Below are positions 22,564 to 34,314 of a DNA stretch of 64,000 bases, one piece after another. Origin of the DNA: Knufia peltigerae (lineage: Eukaryota; Ascomycota; Eurotiomycetes; Chaetothyriales; Trichomeriaceae); NCBI GenBank assembly GCA_030247855.1, contig JAPDRN010000037.1, forward strand, positions 186,001-250,000, in the 5' to 3' direction. The notes under the pieces were generated by a model that saw only the letters and a program-made list of their open reading frames with translations, was not told the origin of the DNA and ran no database searches. The position numbers and the translations under genes are program-made. The first letter of the stretch is position 1. Every line of letters starts with the position of its first letter.

Positions 22564-24275
22564 TCAAGTCGAAAACCTGAAATCGGGATGCTCAGTACCA
22601 AGCTCTTCAAACGTCTTGTTCCTGTTCGCGATACTGTCAGGATCATTCTTCCTGGCCTCCTTCAACTTGTTTTGCCTGGTGAACCACCACATGTTGAAGA
22701 TGCAGGCTGGGATCATAACGATGACGACTACCATGACGATAATGTTGCCCTTGCGGTAAGGCGGCTTCGTGTCAAACCCTTGCAATCCGCCTAGAGCACC
22801 AGCCTGGGCGAACATGGCAAGGAAAGCACCGGCGGTCGCTCGGTTTGTCCACTTTCTAGTGTTGAACGCAAGCCACACTTGGATCAAGCTGGCGTTGGCG
22901 TACTGGGTCGCCGCAATGAAGCACAATCCGACATACCGGCCGGCGATGTTGTGCGGAATGGCCGCGAGCATGATGTACCCGGTCAGGGACAGGCACGCCG
23001 CGCCCAAGACAAAGAGACCTCGTTTCTGCGTCTTGTCCGCCAGGTATCCGATACCGATGGTACCGACGAACGCACACGCGTAGATGGGGACCGTCATGAG
23101 CTGCGATCGCACCGCGGTGTAACCCAGATCGTGGATCACGGCGGGCAAGAAGCTCGCGAGGCACGCGAGGCCGATCTGACAGCCGATGTACATGACGACG
23201 TAACCCCAAAATGCCGGGTCTTGGAAAGTTTGGATGAACTCCTTCCACTTGAACTTGGCGTTGGGGGTGTTGTTCGCCCTCCAGGTGCGGATCACAAGCA
23301 GCCTCTTCTCCTCGGCCGTGAATCCCCATCTGACCCTCTCCGGGACAGTGGGTAAGAGAAAGACGCAGAGGACGCCGAAGAAGACAGTAATCGACCCTTC
23401 AATGATCAAGATCCATTGCCAGGCGTAGTATGGATCGGCATTGCCGATGTCTTTGACGATGCCGTACGCGATGAGTCCATTGAAGGCGCCGGCTAGCGTC
23501 GACATACTGAAGTAGATAGCACCTCGTGACGCCAGGTCTTCCGGCCCGTACCACATGGAGAGGTAGAGTGAGGCGGCGTGAATGTATCCTTCGCCACAGC
23601 CGATCAAGATTCGAATTCCAACAGCCGCCTGCCATGTCTTGACGACCGACAACAGCATCGTCATTGCTCCCCAGAACATGACGCCTCCGCCGACGACAAT
23701 CGGAGGGGAGAGTTTTCTCAGTTGAACGGATGCGACGAATTGCGTGATGACATAGCCAATGTAGAACAGGGACACCACTTGTGCCCATTGGTGGCCCGTG
23801 GCGCCAATGTACTTTTGCATTCCTGCGGTCTGCACGTTGCCGATCTAGACATTGATACATGTTAGTGGATGGACGACCAAGAACAGCCCTGTTGCTCTGA
23901 TGGACGAATATGAAGGAGAGGAAATGAACGGGAACAGAGACGTGGTACAATGTCCAATGTGTCAGAAAGTTGTATGCTTGGACTCACATCCGACTTGTCC
24001 ATGGACCCAAGTAACATGACGACAGTGAGTATGGGCAAAATCCACATATCCAACTTCAACTTCAGACGCTTCATGAGCTTCTCGTCCTCGGGACTGACGA
24101 CAGGTCGACCATTTTCGAATTGCAAAGGTTTCCCATCGGGACCAACGGGTCCGTTGGCGGCAAAGGAGCCCGCACTTCCCTCAATATGTACTGCTGCCTC
24201 TGAGATGGCTGCTTCTTTTGCACTGCTGGCATCTTGGATGTCCAACGACATGACCCGATCGACTGTCCCTGCCAT
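22564..24275 (-). CDS. MFS transporter, anion:cation symporter (Dal5/Tna1-like) family
   Basis: Two exons (23988-24275 and 22564-23844; 143-nt intron from GTGAGT to CTAG) encode about 522 residues. An N-terminal cytosolic tail of about 75 residues leads to about twelve hydrophobic spans. The order of loops fits the fungal ACS family of allantoate, nicotinate and pantothenate-type carriers. The GSMDKSDIGN segment after the first span and the WYGPEDLASRGAIYFS stretch are typical of that family. It would carry a small organic anion with a proton across the plasma membrane. The ATG at 24275 is chosen; an in-frame ATG at 24320 would add 15 residues. It is transcribed in the same direction as the AtuA-like gene, 1.5 kb away, which suggests but does not prove a shared catabolic task. 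Confidence 0.92.
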
Positions 24276-26188
24276 GATGTTTGACTGACTCAGAATAGGG
24301 CAGCTCCTGGGATCAACCAAAATGGCACGAGGAAGAGAGAACGAGAGAGAGAGAAGCCAGGAAATGGAGCGGGAGCTGTAAGATGATTAAATAAACGAAA
24401 GGAAAGTTCGTGTGAGAATGCAAAAACGCCCTCGTTAGGAGAGGTCGACTAGTGGATGTCCCTTTAGCACCCCCGGGAGACTTGGTTAGTCTTGATCCAG
24501 GCCTGTTCTGGGGTTCCCCGGATGGCTTTATGGAGGAGGCACTTTCGCTGGTTCCTCCTCGTCTTTGATCCTCTGATTGGGTCCCAGGTTTGCGGACTCG
24601 CAAACATCCATGCAGCCTGGTGGTGTGGGTTTAAAGCTCCACAGCGGGATCGCAATGGAATTGTCTGTTCGTGCTGTACAACAGACTGGTGGACTCGCGT
24701 ACAATCAGTTTAAATTCGCATCGACTGCAGTACTCGTAGGGCGGTGCCCACCACGGCAAGTGTCAACTCGCCTGTGAATCTGTGCGGTCAATCTTTTCGC
24801 CGTTGTATTTGGAAATTATCAGTCGACTTCGGCAAAATAGAACGATCGTTGAACCGCATGCTTGTGGCAAACAGCCTTGCCCACGGAGCGTCCAGTTGCA
24901 CCCCGAGGGTTGAAAACTGAATGAGTACAGCTGGGAAAGGTGCTAGCTGTGTGGACGATTCTCTGGCCTAGTCATCTTTGAAGGCTCCGAGCCTCAGGGC
25001 GGGCATTTGGGGCTCATGGCAGCCTGAAAGTGTCTTCGCCTCCGACGACTAGCGATGGTGCATCTTTTTAACAAGCGAGATGTCGGCTCTTCGCAAGTCG
25101 GGGATTGTACCGGTCACTAAATCGGTACAAGAAGACGCCGTTCCTTGAGTATTTAGAGCCCAGACTGCTCGTATCTTTTGCACGAAGGTGTTTTCGACCG
25201 CGATCAACACGATGATCGATCCCAGTGAGAGTTTTTCTGCCTTATTTAGCCTTCACTTTCAGGGTACTTGTCAAAATGCAGTACTCAACACGATGTACAC
25301 CTGGTCCTTTCAACTGGCCCTAGCACAGCACCAAAGCCAATATGGTCATAAGTGATACAATCGCAGGCATGGTAACTGCGTACTCATCTAAAGAGAAGGA
25401 AATGAATTAACATGAAACGAGATCTTTGTTTTGGACTCCCCACCTGATCGCTACGGACACCATTGATATTAATTTGCAACGTCCCCGAGCAGCCTTCGAC
25501 GTCGATGGAGAGGAGGTGAAGGCGAGAATTGAGGGGGAAACAAACGAAATCACAAGCAGGCAGGGCCAATGGATGTGAATGAGGCGTACGAAGCTGCGGT
25601 TGAGGTTACACTGCCAGGGCGTCAGATGCAACCTTTGCGGCAGTACCAAAGAAAGCAGCCCCATGACATTTGACGTTTAGGGGTCAGCCAGGCATCAAGA
25701 CTCATAGCCGCAATCGTTGTGGCTCGTTAGTTGGTTCATTCAGGTTCTCTTTTCCCTTTTGAAGAATTTAACAAATCTCTTGCAACATGTTACACACGAA
25801 CACAGGGGGGTATGAAGACATGACTTTATCGCAGATGGGCCATATCGACACAGTCGAGGCAGAAGAACATTCTCAGACCAGTCCTGCTAGGCCAGGCCAA
25901 GCCTGTTGCGCCTGATTTTTGGTGGTGGAGGCGCGTTTGGCCTGTCTCTGCGACTTTACAAGCATACCCCCTGTGTGTTCAGAGCATCTGTCGAGACCAA
26001 ACTCGTATTCGAGGCGGTCAGCACCATCCATTGCCAAACGGTGAGACTTTGGGCTCTTCCTGGCCGGGTATTGCCTTGGTAGGCTGCCGCCTAGTAGCTG
26101 GACTTCTTAAAGGACCAGATATCCTCATAGCCGTAACGCAATCCATCCATCCTAGTTGCGCCAGACCCATTTTGTTACTCACTGGAAC
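24276..26188. other. Intergenic region
   Basis: About 1.9 kb without a gene I can support; small open frames around 25384-25664 look random. The MFS promoter is expected just right of 24275. Confidence 0.5.
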
Positions 26189-26392
26189 ATGGATACCAAG
26201 ATGCCTCCACGACCAGCCGTGTGCACACAGTATCAGATTCGACACTCGTGTGGCCACTCGGTCAACAGCAACTTCGTCAGATGCGCAAAGCATGCAGCCC
26301 AAGAGGACACAAAGTGCGCCAGCGGTGTCTGGGAGTATAAAGAAAAGGGAAAATCCGGCCGCAAATGCAGGAAATGTCTAATAAGTGGTTAA
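26189..26392 (+). CDS. Small Cys/His-rich protein
   Basis: An intronless frame of 67 residues from the ATG at 26189; an in-frame ATG at 26156 would add 11 residues. It has six cysteines and two histidines set in a pattern: CTQYQIRHSCGHS, later RCAKHA and KC, and a final CRKC. Small proteins with a Y-x-x-x-C-G-H core followed by spaced Cys/His pairs recur in Pezizomycotina, so this looks like a genuine gene, possibly zinc-binding. There is no signal peptide. It is convergent with the kinase-like gene, with stop codons about 40 bases apart. The function is unknown. Confidence 0.6.
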   Translation: MDTKMPPRPAVCTQYQIRHSCGHSVNSNFVRCAKHAAQEDTKCASGVWEYKEKGKSGRKCRKCLISG

Positions 26393-26432
26393 GTTACGGC
26401 GAAGCGATCCCGCAAGGCTGGTTGAGCTCGAC

Positions 26433-27284
26433 TTAGTCAGGGTCGTCCCAAGACTGACCGTTGCTAGAAGTATTCACGAGACCCAGCTCCAGTTTTCGCA
26501 TGTCTTCCTCCTTCATGGCATCCCAGCGTTTCGAACCACCATTGTCGACCGGTGCCTTGCAGGCATTCTCGAAATCAATGAGTCGGACACCAAGTTTCGT
26601 GATGATGATGTTGTATTTGTTGGGATCACCATGGATAATCCCCAAGCCATGTAGTTCTCGCAAAGCTGCCTTGCACTCTTCCAGATCACCCAATGCAGGT
26701 GGCCTTCCAGATACCTCTTCTAGCAAAAATCCTACAATTCTTCTCTCCGCGCCTTCAAAAACATACCCCAATAATTGCGGACCAAGCTTGGACTCCAGTC
26801 TCGCTAGATCATGGTAGACGCTGAGCTCGGTCTTAATATATCGCAATTCGAATCCGAATCTTGCGATTTTGAGATAGCAAAAGGAAGAGCCGTTATGAAC
26901 ATACTGGACTGCATCGTTTTTTCTTTTTATGACACGAAGGTCGAAGATGTTAAAGAGTGGATAAGATTCGAGGATGTGCTCTTGGGAGAGGGCATGGGCC
27001 TTGAAATTGTCCCATAGACAGTGAATCTGGGCATCGCCATGACGGTCATCATTGATGGTCTTGTAGAGCGTCAAGGTCGTCCAATTGTCATCTCCCCATC
27101 CTTTCAATTTCCCCAGATCTCGAATGAGCTCGTATTCTGCAGTTCTCGACTCCTCGGGTAAGATGGTAATGTCCGTGACATGAACGTAGATGGCTCTCTT
27201 CACATTGTTCTCACTTCGTTGAATTCTGTACAATGCATCCTCAGGACCAGGATCGAGGCTCAAGAGAGTGTCTCGCGAAGTCAT
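26433..27284 (-). CDS. Fungal kinase-like protein (often misnamed alpha-galactosidase A precursor)
   Basis: A single exon of 283 residues. The last 170 residues have a reduced protein-kinase-like fold. The order is an LKIARFG segment with the expected nucleotide-binding Lys, a Glu in the next helix (IKTELSVYHDL), a hinge-like FLLEEV, the catalytic loop HGDPNKYN and the metal motif DFEN in place of DFG. No classical glycine-rich loop is obvious, as in other members of this expanded fungal family. The first 100 residues are unassigned. Whether it phosphorylates a protein, a small molecule or nothing is unknown; the catalytic Asp and Asn are kept, which argues for activity. Confidence 0.8.
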   Translation of the reverse strand: MTSRDTLLSLDPGPEDALYRIQRSENNVKRAIYVHVTDITILPEESRTAEYELIRDLGKLKGWGDDNWTTLTLYKTINDDRHGDAQIHCLWDNFKAHALSQEHILESYPLFNIFDLRVIKRKNDAVQYVHNGSSFCYLKIARFGFELRYIKTELSVYHDLARLESKLGPQLLGYVFEGAERRIVGFLLEEVSGRPPALGDLEECKAALRELHGLGIIHGDPNKYNIIITKLGVRLIDFENACKAPVDNGGSKRWDAMKEEDMRKLELGLVNTSSNGQSWDDPD

Positions 27285-28047
27285 TCAGAACGATGGTGCA
27301 GGATGGCTGGTTTGGCGGTACTTTCAAGGCGACAACTTTTTCAATCAGAACATCATTCATGAACAGATGAGCCTATGTTAGGTGAGATCGACTCCATAGG
27401 GATGCAGGGAGATGAAAGAAACCAGTATTGAATAGATTGAGAATCAAGGGGCAGGTGGCTGAGTAAACAGGGATATCAAGGGGTTCTCAAACTCCTACAA
27501 ACTCGCCAAGATACTAAACACCTGAGTACTTAGTATATCGATTCCTCTCGATAAGGAAAGTGTCGCGGAGGTTCGACAGGATCCCGCATTGGCATCGCAA
27601 TGGTCTTTATCTGACTCAAAGGATAGACATATTGTGACAGTACCTGATGCATACTGTCGGCTGTACCCCGTTGAGACTGTCATTCGGGAATCGTTGCCAT
27701 TTCTACGATACGTGACGAGCCTCGTGACCGGCAAGCGGAAAAGAGGAAAGGAAAAGCCCCAATGGCTATAGAACAACAGCATGTTGTGCAATTGTTTGTG
27801 TCATTGCCGTCTTTGAGGAGTGGAAATAATAGACGGAATCTATCAACTGAAAAGCAAGTACAAGACAATGACCTTTCACCCGAGGCAACCGTGTGACAAG
27901 CCTTCCCCAGGGAACCATTCGCTAACATACTCAAGAAAAGAAAAGAAAGTTCTGCGTCGATACACAAGAGACTGCAGATCTGCTAGCATATAACTCTCTC
28001 AATGCCCTCAAAGTCACTATCTGGAGCTTCACCGTGTCCGTAGTGTC
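27285..28047. other. Intergenic region
   Basis: About 760 bases with no gene seen. It carries the promoter of the kinase-like gene and the 3' end of the protease-like gene. Confidence 0.5.
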
Positions 28048-29588
28048 CTAAGCCATGATGAAACGCTCACTGAAGTCAACCGGATGTTCTGATTCGTCTG
28101 GGTGGAAGCTCAAAGCTTTGTCGAGCCAGCTCTTCATGTTCTCCTCGAATAGTATCATCACATTGTAGTCGCTTTTGGTAGATCCTCCCTTGACTGGGGA
28201 ATTGTGTTAGGTTCGTTGAATTTTAACAAAGTAAAAGGGAAAAATGTGAACTTACTGATGCCATGGACAGAGACCTGGTTGTCTCTTCCATCGACGCCAC
28301 CATTCTCACGAGTGCAAATCATAGAGCCAGATCGACCGTACCAAGCACTTATACTGATAGACACTTGATATGTCTGTTCTTCTTCTCCAGTCGGTGCGAA
28401 CTGCTCCAGTGTGCCGAAGCTGACAGTTCTCTGACTGACTGCAAGGAATTTCAGGTTGGGTGTAGTGGTCGCATCGAACTTCTGTGATTATAGAGTCAGC
28501 CTCGAAAGACATCATAGCAGGTTGTACGCACGTATTTTTGGTAGATGTCAGCTTGAACCTTTGAGGGTTGGCGCGAGAAAAACGCCTTCCAGCTGGTCTG
28601 GAGCTTCGACATGTCGTTACTGAGATTGTATCCCACTGACCACCACAAATCCTTTGTGCCTAACTTTCCTCGATCCTCTGGAGTAACGAAATGCATCTGG
28701 TTCCAGTTGATCACCTGCTTTTCCTCATCTTCTTCGGTTTTTTCTACGATGCGGAAGATGGCGAGATCCCACGGACGGTGAATCGCGATGAGTTGGAGGT
28801 TGAGCTTCACGTGTCTAGAGTGGTCATCCGCTTGGTAGAAGTCAGTATTATGTATGACTACCAATTTCAAACGTACCGTCCTCCTTATCAACCATGCGAG
28901 CTTGCAGTGCGATGACTGGGTGTTTCTCCATTTCAGTAAACGCTCGGGCTTTCTCATCGAAATCTTGCTGGATACTGGGCCATGTTGCGAAGTGTGCACA
29001 AGTAATAACGACATCTACTCCATCCCGACGCAGCCGAAAGCCAGATAGTCGCCTAGCAAGCTCGCGTGCATTCTTTGGAAATTCCAAGCATACGGCTGCC
29101 AAACCAGGTTTCATCATAGTCTTCAGTTGCTGTTGAGGCATAAGTCAGCTCCTTGCGATGCGGGTTAGGGTGATTCCTTTGAGTCTCACCTTCAGTCCAC
29201 CCTCGTGCTTGCGAATCTCTCTGATGTCTGGTCCGTCTTCCTCAATAATACCCCCACCTTCGAGCTCATAGAAGAGAGATAGTTGTCCCGCTCCGTGCTT
29301 GAACGCCGTCACTCCCGAGTAATACCGAAGCTGAGGAGGCGATTCACTGTCGGGTGTCGTCCAGGGGACAGGCTTTTGCGGAGTTGTATCCATAGCGCGA
29401 CGATCGACCCAGCCGAGCGAAAGCCAAGTGTGAAAGGACGACTCACTTTCCTCGGTGCAAGCTGGCTTGTGTGGAGGTGGATTATGTACTTGGGTATCTT
29501 GATAGTAGGGCTCGGACGTTTGTATCAGAGTTGGAAGATTTGAGGGTGAGGGTGGCTGCGATGAAATAGAAGTAGTTTCTGTGGCCAT
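28048..29588 (-). CDS. Putative trypsin-like (PA-clan) serine protease, five exons
   Basis: Five exons (29190-29588, 28877-29129, 28532-28830, 28256-28481, 28048-28193) join with consistent phases into about 440 residues. Introns are 46-62 nt. The first 135 residues are Pro/Ser/Thr-rich and look disordered. The later part shows the three elements of a chymotrypsin fold in the right order: His in VITCAHFATW, Asp in HRPWDLAIFRI and Ser in WYGRSGSMIC. The Ser motif is G-R-S-G-S, not the canonical G-D-S-G-G. There is no signal peptide, so it would act inside the cell. No family name comes to mind; the protease call rests on motif order and spacing. Neighbouring genes give no clue to a substrate. 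Confidence 0.72.
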
Positions 29589-31996
29589 GACTGCTAGCAG
29601 TTTGATGGCAAATAAAACTGGGCTTGCGTTTCTTTATCCCAGTGAAAAGGGTATGAGTCGTACCACTGCATCTGTTTGAATGAAACCGTCACATTCAATC
29701 CCTTTCTCGGCATGCTTTGAGGCAGATTGAGGACTAAGGAAAGGTGTGAAAAAAAGGAATCTGGTAGTGATGGTTTGCTCAGATGTTGAACTACTTATAT
29801 ACACAAGCTTTGGTCGTCATGTTTGCAAGTCGCGACTTGGCAAAATTATTGCCACCTCGTTCGCTTTGCTGCCCACAGTGAATGGTGAAAGTCCTTGCCT
29901 GGATGTCGTCAAATCCTAGTGAGTATCTGTTTCTGTAGCTACTTACCCACTGTGAATAGCAGTGACCAGAATGAATACGAACGGAGTTGCCTTTTTCCGA
30001 AACAGAAGCGCCTGTCCAACCATTTCTTGAAAGAGAAGATATACGAAAGCTCACTGATTGCATGGATCATTTCAGTGACCTCGAGATATCCGACAGCATT
30101 CCAGGGGAACAGCCACATGCATGAGATAAGGTCACACGAATATCGCATGGAGAGGATAAGTTAGATTGGCGAGGTGGATGACTTTAGTGCAGCATCGGCC
30201 ACAGGGATGAATCTGTACTAGTAATGATCGAATATTATACAGATTTATGGATGTTTTGCCCTTCTTTTGCCACATTCGAGAAGCTCTTGAGTTGCGGTCT
30301 TGCGGCATTTGTTTGTGTTAAAACCCACCTGGTCATCATTCGGACCTTGTTGAGTCAGCCAAAATCATCTCGGACGCGGTGTCCACGTTAGGCTTGTGAG
30401 CGTACTCGTCTAGATATCGGCTTGACATCGCAGGATGGGAAACAAGAGCATGAAGGCCATTGGGAGAGACCAGACCCCTTGCAAGTGCGTCATTGACCCT
30501 GGAATGTGTCGTGATCGGACCTTCTTGAACTCGGTGTCATTGGTGAGAGATTTAATCAAGAAAGGGAATCTTTTCGATGAGAGATTGATGTAGTTTGTCA
30601 AGCGAGGTTGCAGGCCTTGAACTGATGGAGGTTGAGTCTTCTGGTACTCATGCACAAGGGGTCGTGGCCGTAGGAGCTGAAGTGGGGGCCAAATACGTCG
30701 CTAGTCTCAGGTAGGAAAGTGGTCTTGATTTGCACGATTCGGTCGGTCTTCTGAGCCCCGAAATTATTGTAGTAGTAGGCAATGTGATGCTTATTTACCT
30801 TACTTAGACGTAGTACGAGTTACCTCGAGGTCGAGACATCCAGAAGTGCCCAAAAGTGGCTCTGTGCCCTACTTTTCTGTTTTGTGATCCTCAGTATTGT
30901 GTCGATCCACAGTCCCTTCATACGGCGAAAGAACTCGCTTCAAAGAAAAACGGTCATTCGAGGAGTTCCATCTGCAAGGCTACCTCACACACACGCACAC
31001 ACACACACACCCACAGACTTAAGCTCAATCAAGACGACCTTAGGAAACTACGTTGTTGAGTGGAAACATTGTGTACTGTATCACCTGGTGACACGCCACA
31101 ACAAACGAGAGCCTAGAGAGGATGATCCCGGTCGATGACCCCTGTCCAAGATGCTGTCTACCGATCTCCAGACCAGAAACATCCATCCAATCATCAATGT
31201 CATCACCATAAAAGTCGTGAGTGACAATGATGATAACGAGGAAGATGACTGGAGAGTCGGCTTCCTTCAATTGCCTCCCACTATTACACTACATGCATTG
31301 CCACCGTTGCATGCTGCACTCTCACTCGCTCCGTCCAACGCCTTGAATCACCCGGAGACGGTCTGGTCGCTTTTCCCACCCCATCGACCAGCGTCTCCAC
31401 TCTCTTACACGATCACCGACTTTTCTCGAGCTTCTAAGCCTTCTCGCTCAACGAGTACAATATCCTGGTCTGTTTTTATTGGAACCTCTGCCAACCATCG
31501 GCCAGACTGTTCTGTTTATCATTGAATCCATAACAAGCTACCTGCCTGTGGTCGGGGCTCCTCTTATCCTCCTTCACTGTCCGTTTCTCCTGAGGATCTC
31601 CCAGTGTTGTAACGCTGGCAAACTCTCCCCGCCAGCTCAAGTCAATCGGAAAGGCTGCAGTCCAGTGAAGTCATCATGCAATAGCAACGGTAAATGACTA
31701 CTCGTACCACATTCACGTCAACAGCTACCCGGATAATCCTGACGCCAGCCGTGACTCTGTACAACCACAGATCCAGGTAGGACCATTGCCCCCCAGACGT
31801 TGCCATCTTCTACATATATCCTTCCCCCTCCACCTGCCAGACCCTGTCGCTTCTACGATACCTCAATCCTCATCAGGCAGTTCCTGCGTCATATCCATTT
31901 CCCCTTCTGTGTTTCTGTGTCTAGACACCCCGAGATTTTCTTCCTTTTATTCATCACCACAACTCAATCATTGAAGTACACACTCGGGGGTGAACT
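29589..31996. other. Long intergenic region upstream of the amino-acid permease
   Basis: About 2.4 kb. The right part (31150-31996) is pyrimidine-rich and probably promoter and leader of the permease. A CA-repeat lies at 30986-31013. Open frames at 29791-30063, 30410-30655 and 31151-31525 show no recognisable domain. Confidence 0.5.
30986..31013. repeat. Interrupted (CA)n microsatellite
   Basis: CA dinucleotides with one G and one C interruption, in intergenic DNA about 1 kb upstream of the permease start. Confidence 0.9.
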
Positions 31997-33792
31997 ATGG
32001 AGAAGACCACAGATTTCCGAATTGGCTCTACGAGTTCAGAGTCGCCGGACCAACTTGCACTCCACGGCGACGAGAATGAGATCAACATCAACAAAATCGA
32101 GGCAAGTCTAGCCCGTTCCTTGCTATGCACATGTTCGCGTATTCGATCGGACCTACTAACTGTTTATCTATGTCCGCCCAGGTCCGTCAAGGCTCTCGCA
32201 TCAATGAAGCCACCGACATGTACGGCGACATCGCGACGGCCGAAGAATACGGCTACGTCTCTCGCGGTCTGAAGTCACGGCACATCCAATTCATCGCTCT
32301 CGGCGGCACCATCGGTACTGGCCTGTTCCTCGGTATCGGCAAAGCCTTTACCCACGCGGGACCTCTTTCTGTCCTCCTCGGCTACACCTTCACTGGTCTC
32401 GCCGTATTCGCGATGATGATGTCTCTAGGCGAGATGGCGACGTGGCTACCACTCCCCGGCGCAATCCCTCAGTTCTGCGCGAGGTACGTCGACGACGCCA
32501 TGGGTTTCGCCGTGGGTTGGAACAATTGGTACAACTGCGCCATCACCTTGTGCGCAGAAATCTCGGCCGCCTCGACCGTCATTCAATACTGGCATGGAGC
32601 ACAGGACATTAACGTGGCGGCGTGGATCAGCATCACCATCGTCTTGGTTCTCGCACTCAACATCTTCGCCGTCTCGGTATATGGCGAGGCCGAATTCATC
32701 TTCGCCTCGATCAAGATCGTCACCATCATTGGGCTGTTGATCCTCGCGCTCATCATAGACGTCGGCGGCGTGCCCGGCCAACACCGTCTAGGTATCCAGT
32801 ACTGGCACAACCCGGGCGCCATGAAGCCCTACATCGCCGGGGGCAACACCGGCCGCTTCTTGGGTCTGTGGTCGACGCTCGTCAACGCCGCCTTTTCGTA
32901 CGGCGGCGTGGAAATGGTGGCGGTCGCGGCTGGCGAGGCCGAAGACCCGCGGCGCAACATCCCCAAAGCGGTCCGCCGCGTCTTCTGGCGTATCCTGTTC
33001 TTCTACGTCCTGGGGACGCTGGCCATTGGAGTTTTGGTCCCTTACAACGACGACCGGCTCCTGGCGGCCATCAAGAACGGGTCCGCGGGCGCCGCGGCCT
33101 CGCCCTGGGTCATCGCCATCGTGCGGGCCCACATCAAGGCCCTACCGTCCATCATCAACGCCGTCATCCTGACCTCTGCGTCCTCGTCGGCCAACGCGTT
33201 TCTGTACACGGGCTCGCGGTACCTGTACGCGCTCGCGCAGAACCGGCAAGCCCCGAGGTTCTTGTTGAGATGCACCAAGCAGGGCGTGCCCCTGTGGTGC
33301 GTCCTCGTCACCTGCTCGTTCGCCCTCTTGACGTACATGTCGTGCTCTTCCGGCTCGGCCACGGTGTTCCAGTGGTTCCAGAACCTCGTCACCATCACCA
33401 CACTCTTCACCTGGGTCAGTATCAATGTCGCCTACCTCCGTTTCCACGCCGCCCTGCAGGCGCAGGGCATCGACCGCGACACCTTGGTGTTCAAAGCCCC
33501 CTATCAGCCCTACCTGAGTTGGGCCGCCTTGGTGTTCTTCGGTCTCATCATCCTCTTCAACGGTTTCGACTCCATCGCCGGCAAGTGGGACTACCAAACC
33601 TTCATCACCGATTACGTCGGTGTCCCCATCTACTTTGGGCTCTACCTGTTTTGGAAGGTCCTGAAACGATCACGTTTCGTCAATCCCGCCGAGGCCGATT
33701 TACGTACGGGAAAAGCCGCCCTCGACGCCGTCGTCTGGCCCGAGAGACGACCCAGAAATTGGTTGGAGAGAGTTTGGTTCTGGATTGCCTGA
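31997..33792 (+). CDS. Amino-acid permease (YAT/AAP family)
   Basis: Two exons (31997-32101 and 32182-33792) give about 571 residues. The N-terminal cytosolic tail is acidic and Ser-rich. Transport spans start at IQFIALGGTIGTGLFLGIG (about residue 65), the consensus first span of fungal amino-acid permeases. Further typical elements are SLGEMATWLPLPG, NAAFSYGGVEMVAVAAGEA and the SANAFLYTGSRYLYAL segment. About twelve spans are present. The protein would import an amino acid with a proton at the plasma membrane; which one cannot be told. The intron appears to be of the GC-AG type: the exon ends GAG, the donor reads GCAAGT, a perfect CTACTAAC branch site follows and the acceptor is CCCAG. No GT donor in this interval keeps the frame as well. 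Confidence 0.92.
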
Positions 33793-34314
33793 CACGGAGT
33801 ATCACTAAACCGTCCTTTGAATATGTATCCAGTGGGTCCGCCGTATCCTATATCCTACCTAAAATAGATGTCTCCTCCGTAGAGAAACCCAAATGGAAAT
33901 GACCCACGAGATGCCGGAGTACATCATACACACCATTGTACCAAGTTGTGCGGATACGTGGGACCACAGGTACTATCATACATAGCCAGGTGTTCACGAA
34001 TTCGATGGAATTTGCCTTCTTCTCATCTACTCCTGATGGCTTCTTTTATGAAACCGTGCCATAATACCCCACTGACCACCGTTATGTGTCTGACTCGATC
34101 GTGAGAAGATGGATCTAGTAGTACGACCAACCCTCTACAGAGTAAATCTTGGACCAACAACAAGAGATATATTTTAAAAGTGCATTTCACTTCTATTTAC
34201 TTTTCGCCAATGGTCTAATCAGGGTATATACACTACACAAACAGCTGTCAAGCTGTTTTTTTTGGCTACAGTTGTCATCTCATAACACAGACCGAACTTT
34301 CTGACACCCCGGTC
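33793..34314. other. Convergent intergenic spacer
   Basis: About 520 bases between the stop codons of the permease and HEM14. It is AT-rich with T runs; no gene is seen. Confidence 0.5.

Noticed and set aside
31151..31525. 124-codon plus-strand open frame upstream of the permease
   Set aside because: Ser/Pro/His-rich reading of a pyrimidine-rich leader; more likely untranslated promoter or 5' UTR.
32622..33902. 426-codon plus-strand open frame inside the amino-acid permease
   Set aside because: Frame-shifted shadow of the permease, rich in Arg, His and Pro, with no domain. The permease frame has clear membrane spans.
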